This document shows positions 53,340 to 61,947 of a stretch of 64,000 nucleotides of DNA, piece by piece. A model generated the notes under the pieces. That model saw nothing but the letters and a program-made list of their open reading frames with translations, searched no databases and had not been told where the DNA came from. The number at the start of each line of letters is the position of its first letter. Positions within the stretch are counted from its first letter, which is position 1. Source of the DNA: an uncultured Clostridia bacterium (lineage in GTDB: Bacteria; Bacillota; Clostridia; Lachnospirales; Lachnospiraceae). The position numbers were made by a program, and so were the translations under genes. The stretch lies in NCBI GenBank assembly GCA_947385955.1, contig CANDNA010000006.1, positions 87,345 to 151,344 of the forward strand, in the 5' to 3' direction.

Positions 53340-53762
53340 TCACTTCCAGTACACTTCCGATTTCCCGGTGGCCTGCGCGCGCAGTGTGACCGGGAAAGAG
53401 CCGAAGTTCCCAAAAAGCCCGATATTCTTCTGCAGCGTCAGTGTCACCGTCACCTCCTGGTTCAGCTGGATCTGCCCGCTGTCAGACCATGAGATCTGCG
53501 GGTCGATCCCCGTCTTTTCCCGCAGGACGGCGGCACGCCTGTCGGTCTCAGAGCCTATGCGCCCGGAAATCTCCGCCTCCCGCATCAGTTCCGTGGCAAA
53601 GGTGTCAAGCTGCTGTTTTGCAATGAACACCGGCAGCACCCGCAGGGCCAGCGCCAGCACCAGCATCACGCAGAGCACCAGCACCGCCACATCCACATAC
53701 CCCTCCGCCCGCCGTTCTTTTATGGTACGGTAAAACCATTTTATTAAATCTTTTACCTGCAT
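53340..53762 (-). CDS. TadE-like pseudopilin (DUF4320-like)
   Basis: 140 residues; GGAGGGAAACGG before the start. Basic N-terminus with ERRAEGYVDVAVLVLCVMLVLALALRVL, one hydrophobic helix at about 22-45, then a polar part. The EGYVD(V/T)AV segment is the same as in the small pilin-like protein at 59792, suggesting a shared processing signal. Likely a minor pilin or initiation factor of the Tad-like machine. Confidence 0.75.
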   Translation of the reverse strand: MQVKDLIKWFYRTIKERRAEGYVDVAVLVLCVMLVLALALRVLPVFIAKQQLDTFATELMREAEISGRIGSETDRRAAVLREKTGIDPQISWSDSGQIQLNQEVTVTLTLQKNIGLFGNFGSFPVTLRAQATGKSEVYWK

Positions 53763-53774
53763 CCGTTTCCCTCC

Positions 53775-54647
53775 TTAAAACATCCCGCCGAGGCTCTGGA
53801 GCGCCACATAGCAGATGATCGCCAGATAGGTCAGCAGGAAACATACCAGCATGACAAATGAGAACACCCTGATCTTCGGCGGTATCTTCTGCGCCTGGGC
53901 TTTCAGCCTCTGCAGCTCCATCTGCTTGAAATCATGGGCCAGCATCTGGAAATACACTGCGCTGTCATCCCCCCGCAGCACCCCGATCAGCCCCCTCACC
54001 ACATCCGAGAGCATGGGGGAGTTGAGCCTTGCCTCGAACCGGGTCAGTGCCGCCTCATAGTTGGACGAGCGCATATCCGCCAGCAGGATGTCAAGTTCCC
54101 CTGTCAGGGCCTCGCCCGCATTCCCCCGGAAACGCTCCAGCATGCCAATGACGTTCCTGCTGGCTTTCAGTTCCTGCTCGATGGTCGCCACCATCCTGGG
54201 CAGCTCCCCTTCGATCTCCTCCCGCTTCGCCTTCAGCTGCTCATCCGCTTTTCCCATCTCCTTAAAATACAGCAGGAGGGCAAGGACCACCACGAAGGGC
54301 GACAAAAGCGGCATTAAAAAAAGGCAGGGGACCACGGCCAGGAGCGCTGCGCCCGCTTTCACAAGGGCGTATGACTGGTAGACCTCCGGCTCCATGCCCA
54401 TGCCGCCGGCCTTCAGCACATTTGCCATCCGGCTTTTCTTATATTCATCCATGCGGATGTATTTCGACAGCTTTACCGCCAGGAACATCAGGCAGGCTTC
54501 CACGGTCTTTGCCGCCTTCTTTTCCTGTTTTGCCGTCCCCAGCATGGCCCTGGATGCGCCGGTGGTCGGCAGGCGCAGGAATGCGGCCGCAAGGTAAAAC
54601 AGCCCAAGGGCCAGAAAGATTCCGAATAAAAATAATAATCCTGTCAT
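53775..54647 (-). CDS. tadC: TadC-like inner membrane platform protein
   Basis: 290 residues from the ATG at 54647 (AGGAGGTGACC upstream). T2SSF-type layout: N-terminal helix, a cytosolic region with KSRMANVLKAGGMGMEPEVYQSYALVK, a helix pair at about 105-145, a second cytosolic domain (LPRMVATIEQELKASRNVIGMLERFR) and a C-terminal helix. Tad platforms have two such halves, TadB and TadC, as here. Confidence 0.82.
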   Translation of the reverse strand: MTGLLFLFGIFLALGLFYLAAAFLRLPTTGASRAMLGTAKQEKKAAKTVEACLMFLAVKLSKYIRMDEYKKSRMANVLKAGGMGMEPEVYQSYALVKAGAALLAVVPCLFLMPLLSPFVVVLALLLYFKEMGKADEQLKAKREEIEGELPRMVATIEQELKASRNVIGMLERFRGNAGEALTGELDILLADMRSSNYEAALTRFEARLNSPMLSDVVRGLIGVLRGDDSAVYFQMLAHDFKQMELQRLKAQAQKIPPKIRVFSFVMLVCFLLTYLAIICYVALQSLGGMF

Positions 54648-54652
54648 GCCGG

Positions 54653-55582
54653 TCACCTCCTGTATTCAATTGGCCGGGTCAGCTTCACCACAAAACCTGC
54701 GGACACGAAGATTGCTGCGGCCGTTGCGGACAGGATGAACTGTCCTAACGGCGTGTGCATCAGCACATGGTACCAGTCCTTGTTCAGCAGGTACATCAAA
54801 GGGATGTTGCCCACCACGAAGATGACCATGATTAAAAATTCCTTGCGCGGCTCCGCGATCAGGTATTCCAGTTCCGCGTTCACGTTGCGCATGTCCGATA
54901 ATTTCGCCACGATGGGCGTCAGGGTTGTTTTCAGGCTCCTGTCATGCTGGCAGTCGCTGACGGCGTCGCACCACTCCCGGAACACTTCGTTGTCGATCCT
55001 CCCCCGCATGGTTTTCAGCGCCGCCTCCACATCCGGGCTGACCATCTTGATCTGCATCAGGAAGTCCTTGAACACTTTTGAGACCGGCGGGTTCAGATAT
55101 GCCGTATTTTCCTCCACGGCGGTCACGATGTCCTCCGTCCGCAGGTAGGCCGTGGTGATGACGGACAATGCCGTCTCCAGTTCCGCCGACACGTCACGCT
55201 TATAGTGGCTGGCCGTCAGCTTCACATACCAGAACGGCAGGAACAGGAACCCCACCGCCATGACTGGGGCAAGGAAGAAATTCCCCAGAAGGATGGCAAT
55301 GGAGCCTCCCGTACAGAACAGCGCCAGTGCCGCCGCGCATACCAGGGAAAACCGGCGGCCGCGCCCCGTCATCTCCAGCACGCCCTGGGCCTCCAGTATC
55401 TCCCGCCGCAGGGGGCCGGGCTTCTTCCGCCCGGAGGTTTCCCGGATATCCTCCCTGAGGCTCCCCTTCGGCCTTATCAGAAAGGCAAACAGCCCGTCCG
55501 TGAATTCCGTGGGCTTTAAGCCCAGGATCAAAAAAACGCCGGTGATCAGTCCGGCGCATGCCAACAGCTGGATCGCTGTCAT
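54653..55582 (-). CDS. tadB: TadB-like inner membrane platform protein
   Basis: 309 residues with GGAAGGAGGGGG before the start. Hydrophobic helices at about 5-22, 80-120 and 250-300 enclose a cytosolic T2SSF-like domain with LETALSVITTAYLRTEDIVTAVEENTAYL. Partner of the TadC-like protein. Its first codons overlap the TadA stop by four bases. Confidence 0.8.
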   Translation of the reverse strand: MTAIQLLACAGLITGVFLILGLKPTEFTDGLFAFLIRPKGSLREDIRETSGRKKPGPLRREILEAQGVLEMTGRGRRFSLVCAAALALFCTGGSIAILLGNFFLAPVMAVGFLFLPFWYVKLTASHYKRDVSAELETALSVITTAYLRTEDIVTAVEENTAYLNPPVSKVFKDFLMQIKMVSPDVEAALKTMRGRIDNEVFREWCDAVSDCQHDRSLKTTLTPIVAKLSDMRNVNAELEYLIAEPRKEFLIMVIFVVGNIPLMYLLNKDWYHVLMHTPLGQFILSATAAAIFVSAGFVVKLTRPIEYRR

Positions 55583-57405
55583 AGTACATCCCCCTCCTTC
55601 CTTTCCTCTTTCTGCCCCGGCACTGCCAGGAGCCGCCGGAGCATCTCCTGGGGCATCCCGTTCTCCATCAGGCGGCGGGCCAGCCCCTCCGAGATGGGGT
55701 TCACCTGTTTATGGCTCCCCCTGATGATGAATTTCCCGTTTTCCACCCGGTTCTCCGTGATCTGGTACTGGAACAGTGGGCGGAACTTCCTTGTGCCGTC
55801 CGGCAGGATCTCGCATTCCATGATCTCCATCAGGCGGCGCTCCTTATTTTCAAGCTGTTTGCAGAACGCCACGATGGGGTATGCCTCCGTGACAAATCCC
55901 ATCAGGGTCTCATCCCCCATGTCAACAGCCCTCTTGCAGAGGGACACCATACGCCTGTAAGTGGCATCGCAGCTCATGGAGTGTATGGTGGTGACCACGG
56001 CCACGCCGGTACGGGCGGCTTCCTGCGCCGCATTCGCCTCCGGTCCCCGCATCTCCCCCACCACGATGATGTCCGGGTTGAAACGCAGCGCCATGTCGAG
56101 CAGGGCGATCTGGTCCACCCTCTGGCGCTCATTCTCGCTGTCACGGGTCAGGGTATGGATGACGGAATTGACCACCCTCCCCTCCTTCCTGCGCACCAGC
56201 GCCAGTTCCCTGGAGCCGTTCTCTATGCTGTAGATGCGCTTGCCGTCCGGGATGGTGGTAAGGAGCCACCCAAGGAGGGTGGTCTTGCCGGAACTGGTCG
56301 CCCCCGCCACACACACGGAGATGCCGTACCGGATGCACTCCGCCAGGAAGTCCAGCATCTGCCCTGTGGCTGTGCCGCCCTTTATGAAGTCCTGCTTTTT
56401 CATGCTCTGGGGGTTGACGATACGGATGCTGGCCGCCACGCCCACATCCTCATCCACAATGGGCGTTTTTAATACGGCGATACGGATGTTCTTGGAAAGG
56501 TGCCCAAGCACGCTGGGGCTTGCGTCATCCAGCACCATGCCGGAGACATGCAGCATGCGCCGCACTACGTTGACGGCGTGTTCCGGGCTGTCAAAATGCT
56601 CCGTGAGTTTCTCCGTCACGCCGCCCGCAAACTGCACTTCCACATCATCCCATGCGTTGATGTCGATCTCCTCAATGCCCTCCCCATAGATATATTTTGT
56701 CAGGAAACCGAATTCCGCCATCTCCGAATAGATGGCGGCGATCAGTTCTTCCGTATCCATTCCCGGCACGGATATCCGGTGGTCCTGGATGTATTTGCCC
56801 GCAAACCGCCTGATCTGCGCCCTGGCATCCTCACTTCCCTCCGCTGTGACCAGGCTGCTGTATTCTTTGGAAAGGTATGCCTGAACCTCCTTTAACACCG
56901 AGGGAAAATCCCGCCCCTCTGCATCCGCCTCAAAGAACAGGCCGTGGGTGCGCAGTGTCCTGGCCTCCCTCCTGGGTGCGGCAATGGTTTCCCCGCTTTC
57001 AGGCAGTTCCTCCCCGGAGGGTTCCATATCTCCTGTTGTGATATGCTGTGTATCCTCTGCCACAGATCTGTGTATTTCCTTCGTCCGGTTCCCGGCATCT
57101 CCCCGGATCTGCCTGCTTTCATCTGTATCTGCAGGAGCCGTTTCGTTGCCTGCACCCGTTGCTTCTCCTGTACTTTCAGGGCATCCGTCCGGCTCCATGC
57201 CGAGACAGCCATTTAGCAGGCTGTCCAGATATGCCTCCCCGGTCAGCATTAGAACCGGCTTTTCTGCCCCTGCACCCCCTGTGCTTGTATATCCTTTTCC
57301 TGTATTTTCTGCCTCCGGTTTTCCATGTGCCGCACATCCCACTGCCTGAACACTTTCCCCGGAATCCTCCTGGAATGCCGCCCGGCTCCGTTTTTCCCCT
57401 AACAT
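55579..57405 (-). CDS. tadA: TadA/CpaF-type secretion ATPase
   Basis: 608 residues. The first about 150 are low-complexity and variable; the rest is a CpaF-type type II/IV secretion ATPase: YGEGIEEIDINAWDDVEV, then Walker A GATSSGKTTLL (about residue 365), the Asp box DIIVVGEMRGPEA (Walker B) and the His box VVTTIHSMS. It would power pilus assembly. GGAGGTGTTCGG precedes the ATG. Overlaps the TadZ-like gene. Confidence 0.92.
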   Translation of the reverse strand: MLGEKRSRAAFQEDSGESVQAVGCAAHGKPEAENTGKGYTSTGGAGAEKPVLMLTGEAYLDSLLNGCLGMEPDGCPESTGEATGAGNETAPADTDESRQIRGDAGNRTKEIHRSVAEDTQHITTGDMEPSGEELPESGETIAAPRREARTLRTHGLFFEADAEGRDFPSVLKEVQAYLSKEYSSLVTAEGSEDARAQIRRFAGKYIQDHRISVPGMDTEELIAAIYSEMAEFGFLTKYIYGEGIEEIDINAWDDVEVQFAGGVTEKLTEHFDSPEHAVNVVRRMLHVSGMVLDDASPSVLGHLSKNIRIAVLKTPIVDEDVGVAASIRIVNPQSMKKQDFIKGGTATGQMLDFLAECIRYGISVCVAGATSSGKTTLLGWLLTTIPDGKRIYSIENGSRELALVRRKEGRVVNSVIHTLTRDSENERQRVDQIALLDMALRFNPDIIVVGEMRGPEANAAQEAARTGVAVVTTIHSMSCDATYRRMVSLCKRAVDMGDETLMGFVTEAYPIVAFCKQLENKERRLMEIMECEILPDGTRKFRPLFQYQITENRVENGKFIIRGSHKQVNPISEGLARRLMENGMPQEMLRRLLAVPGQKEERKEGDVL

Positions 57406-58199
57406 CCGAACACCTCCCCCGCGATGGCCTCCAGCGATTTCCGGAACGCCCTGCTGTCCTTCAGCCCCAGCTCCTTAAGCAGGTTCCCCTCCAGTACCTG
57501 GGAGGCAACCTCCCCGGAATGGGGGATCTGGAACGAAACGCTGCCCAGCACCTGCTCCATATGCCCGCTTGCCTCGTTAGGGTACACGTTGCTTGCCACC
57601 TTATACTGTTTCTCCGCATCCCATCTGCTCTCCTTTAACAGGGGCAGCTGGCTGGACAGGTAGCTGATGGATTTTAAGTCGCAGTTTACCATCCGCAGCA
57701 CCGCGTCGGACTTTAACAGGGCGATGGCGGAGAGGATGTCATTGGCGATGGCGCTGCCGCAGTCAATGATGACATAGGGCGCGATGTTCCTTAATGCCTG
57801 CAGCAGTTCCTCCGCCTGGGTCCGCTCATAGGGCGGGTAGGTGTACTCGTTCTCCCCCTTCCGCATGCCGATGATGGCAAGGTGGCGGAACCGCTTATGG
57901 GTGATGCAGTTATGGCGCACCAGGGACTCGGACACATGGCTGGCCGCAAGGATGCTCCCCAGGGAATGTTCTTCCTCCAGGTCCCCCGGCGGGCAGATGC
58001 AGGGGAGCATGGGCGTGTTCATGTCGCATAAGAGCAGCGCCACGTCCTTCTTCTGCTGTGCCAGGTATGCCGCCAGCTTGACGGCCACCGTTGTCTTGCC
58101 GCAGCCGGGGCTTCCCCACACCGCCAGCACCTGGTTTGCCCTTTCCGGCGCTGTGCGGGCATCCTCCCCGCTGCCGCGGCTGAATATGCTGTTTTTCAT
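57399..58199 (-). CDS. TadZ/CpaE-like ParA-family ATPase
   Basis: About 266 residues from 58199. Deviant Walker A VWGSPGCGKTTVAVKLA, YVIIDCGSAI and a final KELGLKDSRAFRKSLEAI put it in the ParA/MinD-like group found as TadZ in pilus loci, which places the machine at a cell pole or site. The N-terminal receiver-like domain of many CpaE proteins is absent. Position upstream of TadA supports the role. Confidence 0.8.
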   Translation of the reverse strand: MKNSIFSRGSGEDARTAPERANQVLAVWGSPGCGKTTVAVKLAAYLAQQKKDVALLLCDMNTPMLPCICPPGDLEEEHSLGSILAASHVSESLVRHNCITHKRFRHLAIIGMRKGENEYTYPPYERTQAEELLQALRNIAPYVIIDCGSAIANDILSAIALLKSDAVLRMVNCDLKSISYLSSQLPLLKESRWDAEKQYKVASNVYPNEASGHMEQVLGSVSFQIPHSGEVASQVLEGNLLKELGLKDSRAFRKSLEAIAGEVFGC

Positions 58200-58211
58200 A
58201 AAATTCAAGAC

Positions 58212-59084
58212 CTATTCCACCCCGCTTCCCGACAATGCTTCCTCCGCTTTCCCGATTTCTTCCTCCATGGACTGGCTGTCTTTGGTTTCCCCGCCGTTTT
58301 CCCCTGTTTCCTGGGGACCGTCTGCGGCTTCCTCCCCGGTTTCTTCCTCCACGGGCGCGTACAGTTCCTCCAGCACGGCCTCCTGCGCCTCAATGAACCT
58401 GGCGGCGTTCCCTGCATCCCCGCGGTATACCAGGGACAGGTGCAGCTTGCCGTCCGCCTCCAGATCCGCCAATACCCTTGACTGCTCCGGCGTGACTAAG
58501 AGCGTCACTGTGGAGGGCAGCTCCCTTTCTGAGTCCTCATCCTCCCGCTCCCCGGTATTGGCGTCATACCCGCTGTTGGCCGTCACCGCAATGACCTCCA
58601 CATACTGGAGTTCGGGCGGGATCACGGTCACCCCCTGCTTTTTATAGTCCGGGGCAATGACGGATACGATGTCGCCGCTCTGCAGCTTCCCGGACAGCCC
58701 GTTGGCAAACGCCTTGACCGTCACGGACATGGCCTGTTTCTCCCCGTTTAAGCTGTAAAGGTAGGCGTTTTCCGCGGCAGGCTCATCCGCGATCTTGGAG
58801 GCGATGATGTAATCCCCCGGCGCAAAATCGGCGGAGGCGTACCTGCCGATGGCGGTTTCAGGGTTGCGCACCACATCCTCCGGCAGGTTGTACCCGCCTA
58901 CCTCCACCGCCTTCACCTGCGCCGCCGTGATCTCATCGCCCTTATTGATTTCCCTGACCACCCGCACGATCTGCGTCTTTTCGCTGATACTTTTATTAAA
59001 CAGCGGCGTGACCGCAAAGCATATGACAAGCGACAGGATGATGCAGGCCACCCCTATGACGATCCTGTTCTTCAAAATCTGCAT
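58212..59084 (-). CDS. cpaB: CpaB/RcpC-like pilus assembly protein (SAF domain)
   Basis: 290 residues. N-terminal membrane helix (about 8-28), then a SAF domain (IVRVVREINKGDEITAAQVKAVEVGG, GRYASADFAPGDYI) and an RcpC-type domain (MSVTVKAFANGLSGKLQSGDIVSVIA, VTLLVTPEQSRVLADLEADGKLHLSLV). The C-terminal 60 residues are very acidic. CpaB-like proteins may modify or stabilise the pilus at the outer face. Confidence 0.85.
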   Translation of the reverse strand: MQILKNRIVIGVACIILSLVICFAVTPLFNKSISEKTQIVRVVREINKGDEITAAQVKAVEVGGYNLPEDVVRNPETAIGRYASADFAPGDYIIASKIADEPAAENAYLYSLNGEKQAMSVTVKAFANGLSGKLQSGDIVSVIAPDYKKQGVTVIPPELQYVEVIAVTANSGYDANTGEREDEDSERELPSTVTLLVTPEQSRVLADLEADGKLHLSLVYRGDAGNAARFIEAQEAVLEELYAPVEEETGEEAADGPQETGENGGETKDSQSMEEEIGKAEEALSGSGVE

Positions 59085-59178
59085 TCTTATACCTCCCTGC
59101 CCGCTCCGGCGGGCATCCTTTCAATATTTGGATGGGACGTCCAGACTGTTCCCTCCTGAAAATATTCTTTTTAGCCGC

Positions 59179-59205
59179 GGGCGGGCCTTCCCTGAAAGCC
59201 CGCCC
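59179..59205. repeat. Intercistronic GC-rich hairpin
   Basis: GGGCGGGC (59179-59186) pairs with GCCCGCCC (59198-59205). It separates the CpaB gene from the genes upstream. A smaller stem, CCCGCTCCGGCGGG, is at about 59100-59113 and recurs exactly near 30144. Confidence 0.55.
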
Positions 59206-59212
59206 CTTTTTA

Positions 59213-59311
59213 CTACCGCACAGCGTATCTTTTTCTGCGGCTGCGCAAGAACGCCGCCAATGCCACAACCGGCACAGCGGCACAAAATGTGATGATGATT
59301 TTCTTTTTCAT
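59213..59311 (-). CDS. Very small membrane protein (32 aa)
   Basis: ATG at 59311 with TGGAGGATGGATC upstream encodes 32 residues: a lysine-rich start, one hydrophobic helix (about 5-22) and an Arg/Lys-rich end. It overlaps the prepilin peptidase stop by four bases. The ribosome site supports expression; role unknown, perhaps a tiny accessory of the pilus system. Confidence 0.5.
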   Translation of the reverse strand: MKKKIIITFCAAVPVVALAAFLRSRRKRYAVR

Positions 59312-59802
59312 ATGATCCATCCTCCAATCTCCATAAAATAGGCTGCGGCTGCCCCTGCGGCCAGGAACGGCCCCGCGGGGTAGGCAGCCCTCCCTGCCCG
59401 CCCCGTGAGCCTCCTTACGCAGGAACAGGTAATCCCGTAAACGATAAAAGCCGACAGCCCCATGACGGAAGCCGCCACACCGCCCGGCAGTCCCAGCACG
59501 ATCCCAATGGCTGCCGCCAGCTTGATGTCCCCGCCGCCGATCCCGGCTGTCCTGCTCCCGGACATCGCCACGATGAGATAGGGCAGCGCCGTAAATGCCC
59601 CGGCAAGGTTCCAGGGGGAAAAGCGCAGCAGGGAAAGCAGTGCAACGGCCGCCTGCAGGCTGTCCGGGATCTCCCTTTTTTTGATGTCCCAAGCGGACAC
59701 CATGACCAGCAGAAAAGGGAACAGCACAGCCTGCAGCAACATCGGTACTGTCATGCCAAAAGCTGCGCCCATTCCCCCGCAGTCTGCGGCATTATCCGGC
59801 AT
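59308..59802 (-). CDS. Prepilin peptidase (A24, CpaA/TadV-like)
   Basis: Up to 164 residues. The two catalytic Asp are in SAWDIKKREIPD and in the GIGGGDIKLAAAIG loop (GxGD). Five hydrophobic helices are visible. It is the short TadV/CpaA form without the N-methyltransferase domain and would process the pilin-like proteins of this locus. The start is uncertain; in-frame alternatives lie near 59772 and 59757. Confidence 0.87.
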   Translation of the reverse strand: MPDNAADCGGMGAAFGMTVPMLLQAVLFPFLLVMVSAWDIKKREIPDSLQAAVALLSLLRFSPWNLAGAFTALPYLIVAMSGSRTAGIGGGDIKLAAAIGIVLGLPGGVAASVMGLSAFIVYGITCSCVRRLTGRAGRAAYPAGPFLAAGAAAAYFMEIGGWII

Positions 59803-60031
59803 AATTGAACATCTGCTGGATGCGGTTTACCAGCGTGGGCAGCACCGTATCCTTGAACAGGGCATACAGTCCTGCCAGCAGGAGTGCGCCCAGCACTACT
59901 GCGATTAAGATTTTTACTGCCGTGTCCACATAGCCCTCCCCGGAACGCTCTGCCAGCTTCCTCTTAGCCTCCATGGTCTTTCCTGCAATAACGCCGCACA
60001 TCCTGTTCATCTGGTTTCTGATTTTTTTCAT
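59792..60031 (-). CDS. Flp-type pilin candidate (DUF6133-like)
   Basis: The start at 60031 (MKKIRNQMNRM) follows GGAGGGACCATC; 79 residues. A basic leader up to ERSGEGYVD is followed by a single hydrophobic helix (TAVKILIAVVLGALLLAGLYALF) and a short polar tail (LPTLVNRIQQMF). This is the organisation of Flp major pilins, with cleavage plausible after the Gly of RSG. It overlaps the prepilin peptidase gene, a strong functional link. Confidence 0.75.
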   Translation of the reverse strand: MKKIRNQMNRMCGVIAGKTMEAKRKLAERSGEGYVDTAVKILIAVVLGALLLAGLYALFKDTVLPTLVNRIQQMFNYAG

Positions 60032-60078
60032 TGATGGTCCCTCCATTTTTGTTTTCTGATTTTGACATTGTCATCCTG

Positions 60079-60423
60079 TTACATTCCTGCCATCTGCTGG
60101 CCTTCCTGGGGCGCTTCCTCCCCGGCTGCCTCCTGCTGGGCAGGGGGCGCCTGTGCCATCGTGAGCGCCTGCTGGTAGGCGTCCATCACGGCATTGTGGA
60201 GCTGGCTGCGGAACTCTGCAGTCACGGGGAAGCACACCTCCTTGTAACCGTCCACCGTCTTGCGGCTGGGCATGGATACAAACAGGCCGTCCCTGCCGCC
60301 CTCCACCACCTTGATCCCACGCACGGCAAAGCAGCCGTCTATGGTCGCCGAGGCATAGGCCCTCGTCCCGCCCTGCTGTCCGGGCGGATACATGGAATTG
60401 ATCTTGATTTCCAGTGTAGGCAT
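60079..60423 (-). CDS. SpoVG-family protein
   Basis: 114 residues with GAAGGAGG upstream. The SpoVG fold appears as LEIKINSMYPPGQQGG, RAYASATIDGCFAVRGIKVVEGGRDGLFVSMPSRK and YKEVCFPVTAEFR, with an Ala/Gln-rich extension. SpoVG proteins bind DNA or RNA and regulate. It is an element copy, so it may regulate transfer genes. First gene upstream of the Tad block. Confidence 0.87.
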   Translation of the reverse strand: MPTLEIKINSMYPPGQQGGTRAYASATIDGCFAVRGIKVVEGGRDGLFVSMPSRKTVDGYKEVCFPVTAEFRSQLHNAVMDAYQQALTMAQAPPAQQEAAGEEAPQEGQQMAGM

Positions 60424-60511
60424 ATAAAATCCTCCTTCTTTTTCTGCCTTTTATAAGGCATTGATAAAATCTATCCAGCAGACAGGTCTGCAGCATGGAA
60501 AGCCGCGCCTG

Positions 60512-61075
60512 TTAAAGCTGCATTGTCTGGCCCTGGGCCTGCTGCGGGGCGGCAAACTCTATTTCCTGAAAACCGATGCGGTCCACATAATGGAAACTGC
60601 TCCCCCCGCTGTCGTAAAGCTCCAGCACATCGCTCATGGACAGGGAATGCCCCTTATATCCGGCTGGGAGGGCGCTGCCGTCATTCCCGAATTTCCCATA
60701 CAGCGCCTCCAGGTCGTTGGTCTCCACCGCCCCGTCATACACGGCCTGGTAGTTCTCCCGGTCCGGCAGGCCGAACCTTTTGCACATTTCCCCGTACCCG
60801 ATGAATTTCATATATACATCCACATCGGGTTTCAGTTGCCAGACACGGACGTTTTTAAGCCCCTGCCCCGCACAGCTTTCCGCTCCCCCGGCCATGAGGC
60901 GGTCAAACATCCCGTCCATCCATTTGATTTCACTGATATGCCGCTGTCGCTCCAGAAAGCCGGAGAGTTCCTGCCCCCTGAACATGGGATCTACCACGGC
61001 GCAGCCGTCCTCCACCCTGCCGGCCCTGTTCCCGTAAAACAGGATGATCCCGTTATCTATCCGGATTGAATTCAC
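60512..61075 (-). CDS. YodL-domain-like protein
   Basis: 187 residues from a GTG at 61075 with AAGGAGGAAAG upstream. The segment VYMKFIGYGEMCKRFGLPDRENYQAVYDG and the block GHSLSMSDVLELYDSGGSSFHYVDRIGFQEI resemble the YodL domain seen in conjugative elements of gut Firmicutes. Function unknown; perhaps establishment after transfer. Confidence 0.65.
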   Translation of the reverse strand: MNSIRIDNGIILFYGNRAGRVEDGCAVVDPMFRGQELSGFLERQRHISEIKWMDGMFDRLMAGGAESCAGQGLKNVRVWQLKPDVDVYMKFIGYGEMCKRFGLPDRENYQAVYDGAVETNDLEALYGKFGNDGSALPAGYKGHSLSMSDVLELYDSGGSSFHYVDRIGFQEIEFAAPQQAQGQTMQL

Positions 61076-61103
61076 ATCTTTCCTCCTTCTTTTCACACTT
61101 CCC

Positions 61104-61664
61104 TTACGTCATGGTCATCCCCCCGCCCTGCCCCTGCTGGAACTCGACAAGTGCCTGTTCATCCGGATATATGAGTTTTCCGTTTATGACTTCCATCACC
61201 GCAAAATCATCCCGGTCGCAGATCAGCACCCGGTGCTGGTAAGGTTTCTGCATCTCCACATAGTCTGAGACCTCCTGCGGGCTGCACAGCCATACGCCGG
61301 ATGCATACCGCCCGTCCCGCAGGAAACTGTACCCGGAATACTGCGGCTCATTTTCCGACAGATCCTTTGCCCCGGCAGGGCGGATCTGTGAGAGCATCAG
61401 CTTTTCTTCATCCGGCAGAAGTTCCGGCTTTAACGTTCCTGTCACATCCCTGCGCATAAACCGGCAGTTTTCCCCGTTTGTGAGGGAGACAAGGAACACG
61501 CTCCGCCCGATGGGGTTGGGGTTTGCACCGTTCCCTCCCATGCAGAAAAAAAGCTGCCCCGGATGCTCCGGCGGCAGTGCCGCCCTGTCCAGCACCACGA
61601 CTTTCCCTTTCAGGGAGAAATCATACCCGGTCTGGCTGCAGTCATCTCTGGTATATTCACGCAT
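61104..61664 (-). CDS. Hypothetical protein of the establishment block
   Basis: 186 residues; AGGAGGTGTGACGG precedes the ATG. Beta-rich, with KVVVLDRAALP, FFCMGGNGANPNPIGRSVFLVSL and HRVLICDRDDFAVMEVINGKLIYPDEQ. No known domain recognised. It is between the YodL-like and AbrB genes. Confidence 0.68.
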   Translation of the reverse strand: MREYTRDDCSQTGYDFSLKGKVVVLDRAALPPEHPGQLFFCMGGNGANPNPIGRSVFLVSLTNGENCRFMRRDVTGTLKPELLPDEEKLMLSQIRPAGAKDLSENEPQYSGYSFLRDGRYASGVWLCSPQEVSDYVEMQKPYQHRVLICDRDDFAVMEVINGKLIYPDEQALVEFQQGQGGGMTMT

Positions 61665-61668
61665 ACCG

Positions 61669-61947
61669 TCACACCTCCTTCTTCTGGAGCAGCCCGCTCA
61701 GTTCCGCCAGAAACTCCAGCTTTGTGCTGTCCGGCATGGTTTTCAAGGCCGCATGCACATACGCCTCTACCGCCTCCGGCGACTGGTCTCCGGGTTCTAT
61801 CACATCCACCCTGCGGACGGTCACCTTCCCCTCCGACAGCCCAAGCCGCACGATGCCTCCGTATTCCAGGTTTGCCGCCTCCCGCAGCGCCTTGGGGATC
61901 AGCACCCTGCCCTTGCCGTCCACCAGCTTATAGATCGCATTGCCCAT
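61669..61947 (-). CDS. AbrB/SpoVT-type DNA-binding protein
   Basis: 92 residues from 61947 (MGNAIYKLVDGKGRVLIP) with GGAGGAGAC upstream. A swapped-hairpin AbrB domain (GRVLIPKALREAANLEYGGIVRLGLSEGKVTVRR) covers the first half. It is probably a transition-state-type regulator of element genes. Overlaps the methylase gene by 20 bases. Confidence 0.87.
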   Translation of the reverse strand: MGNAIYKLVDGKGRVLIPKALREAANLEYGGIVRLGLSEGKVTVRRVDVIEPGDQSPEAVEAYVHAALKTMPDSTKLEFLAELSGLLQKKEV

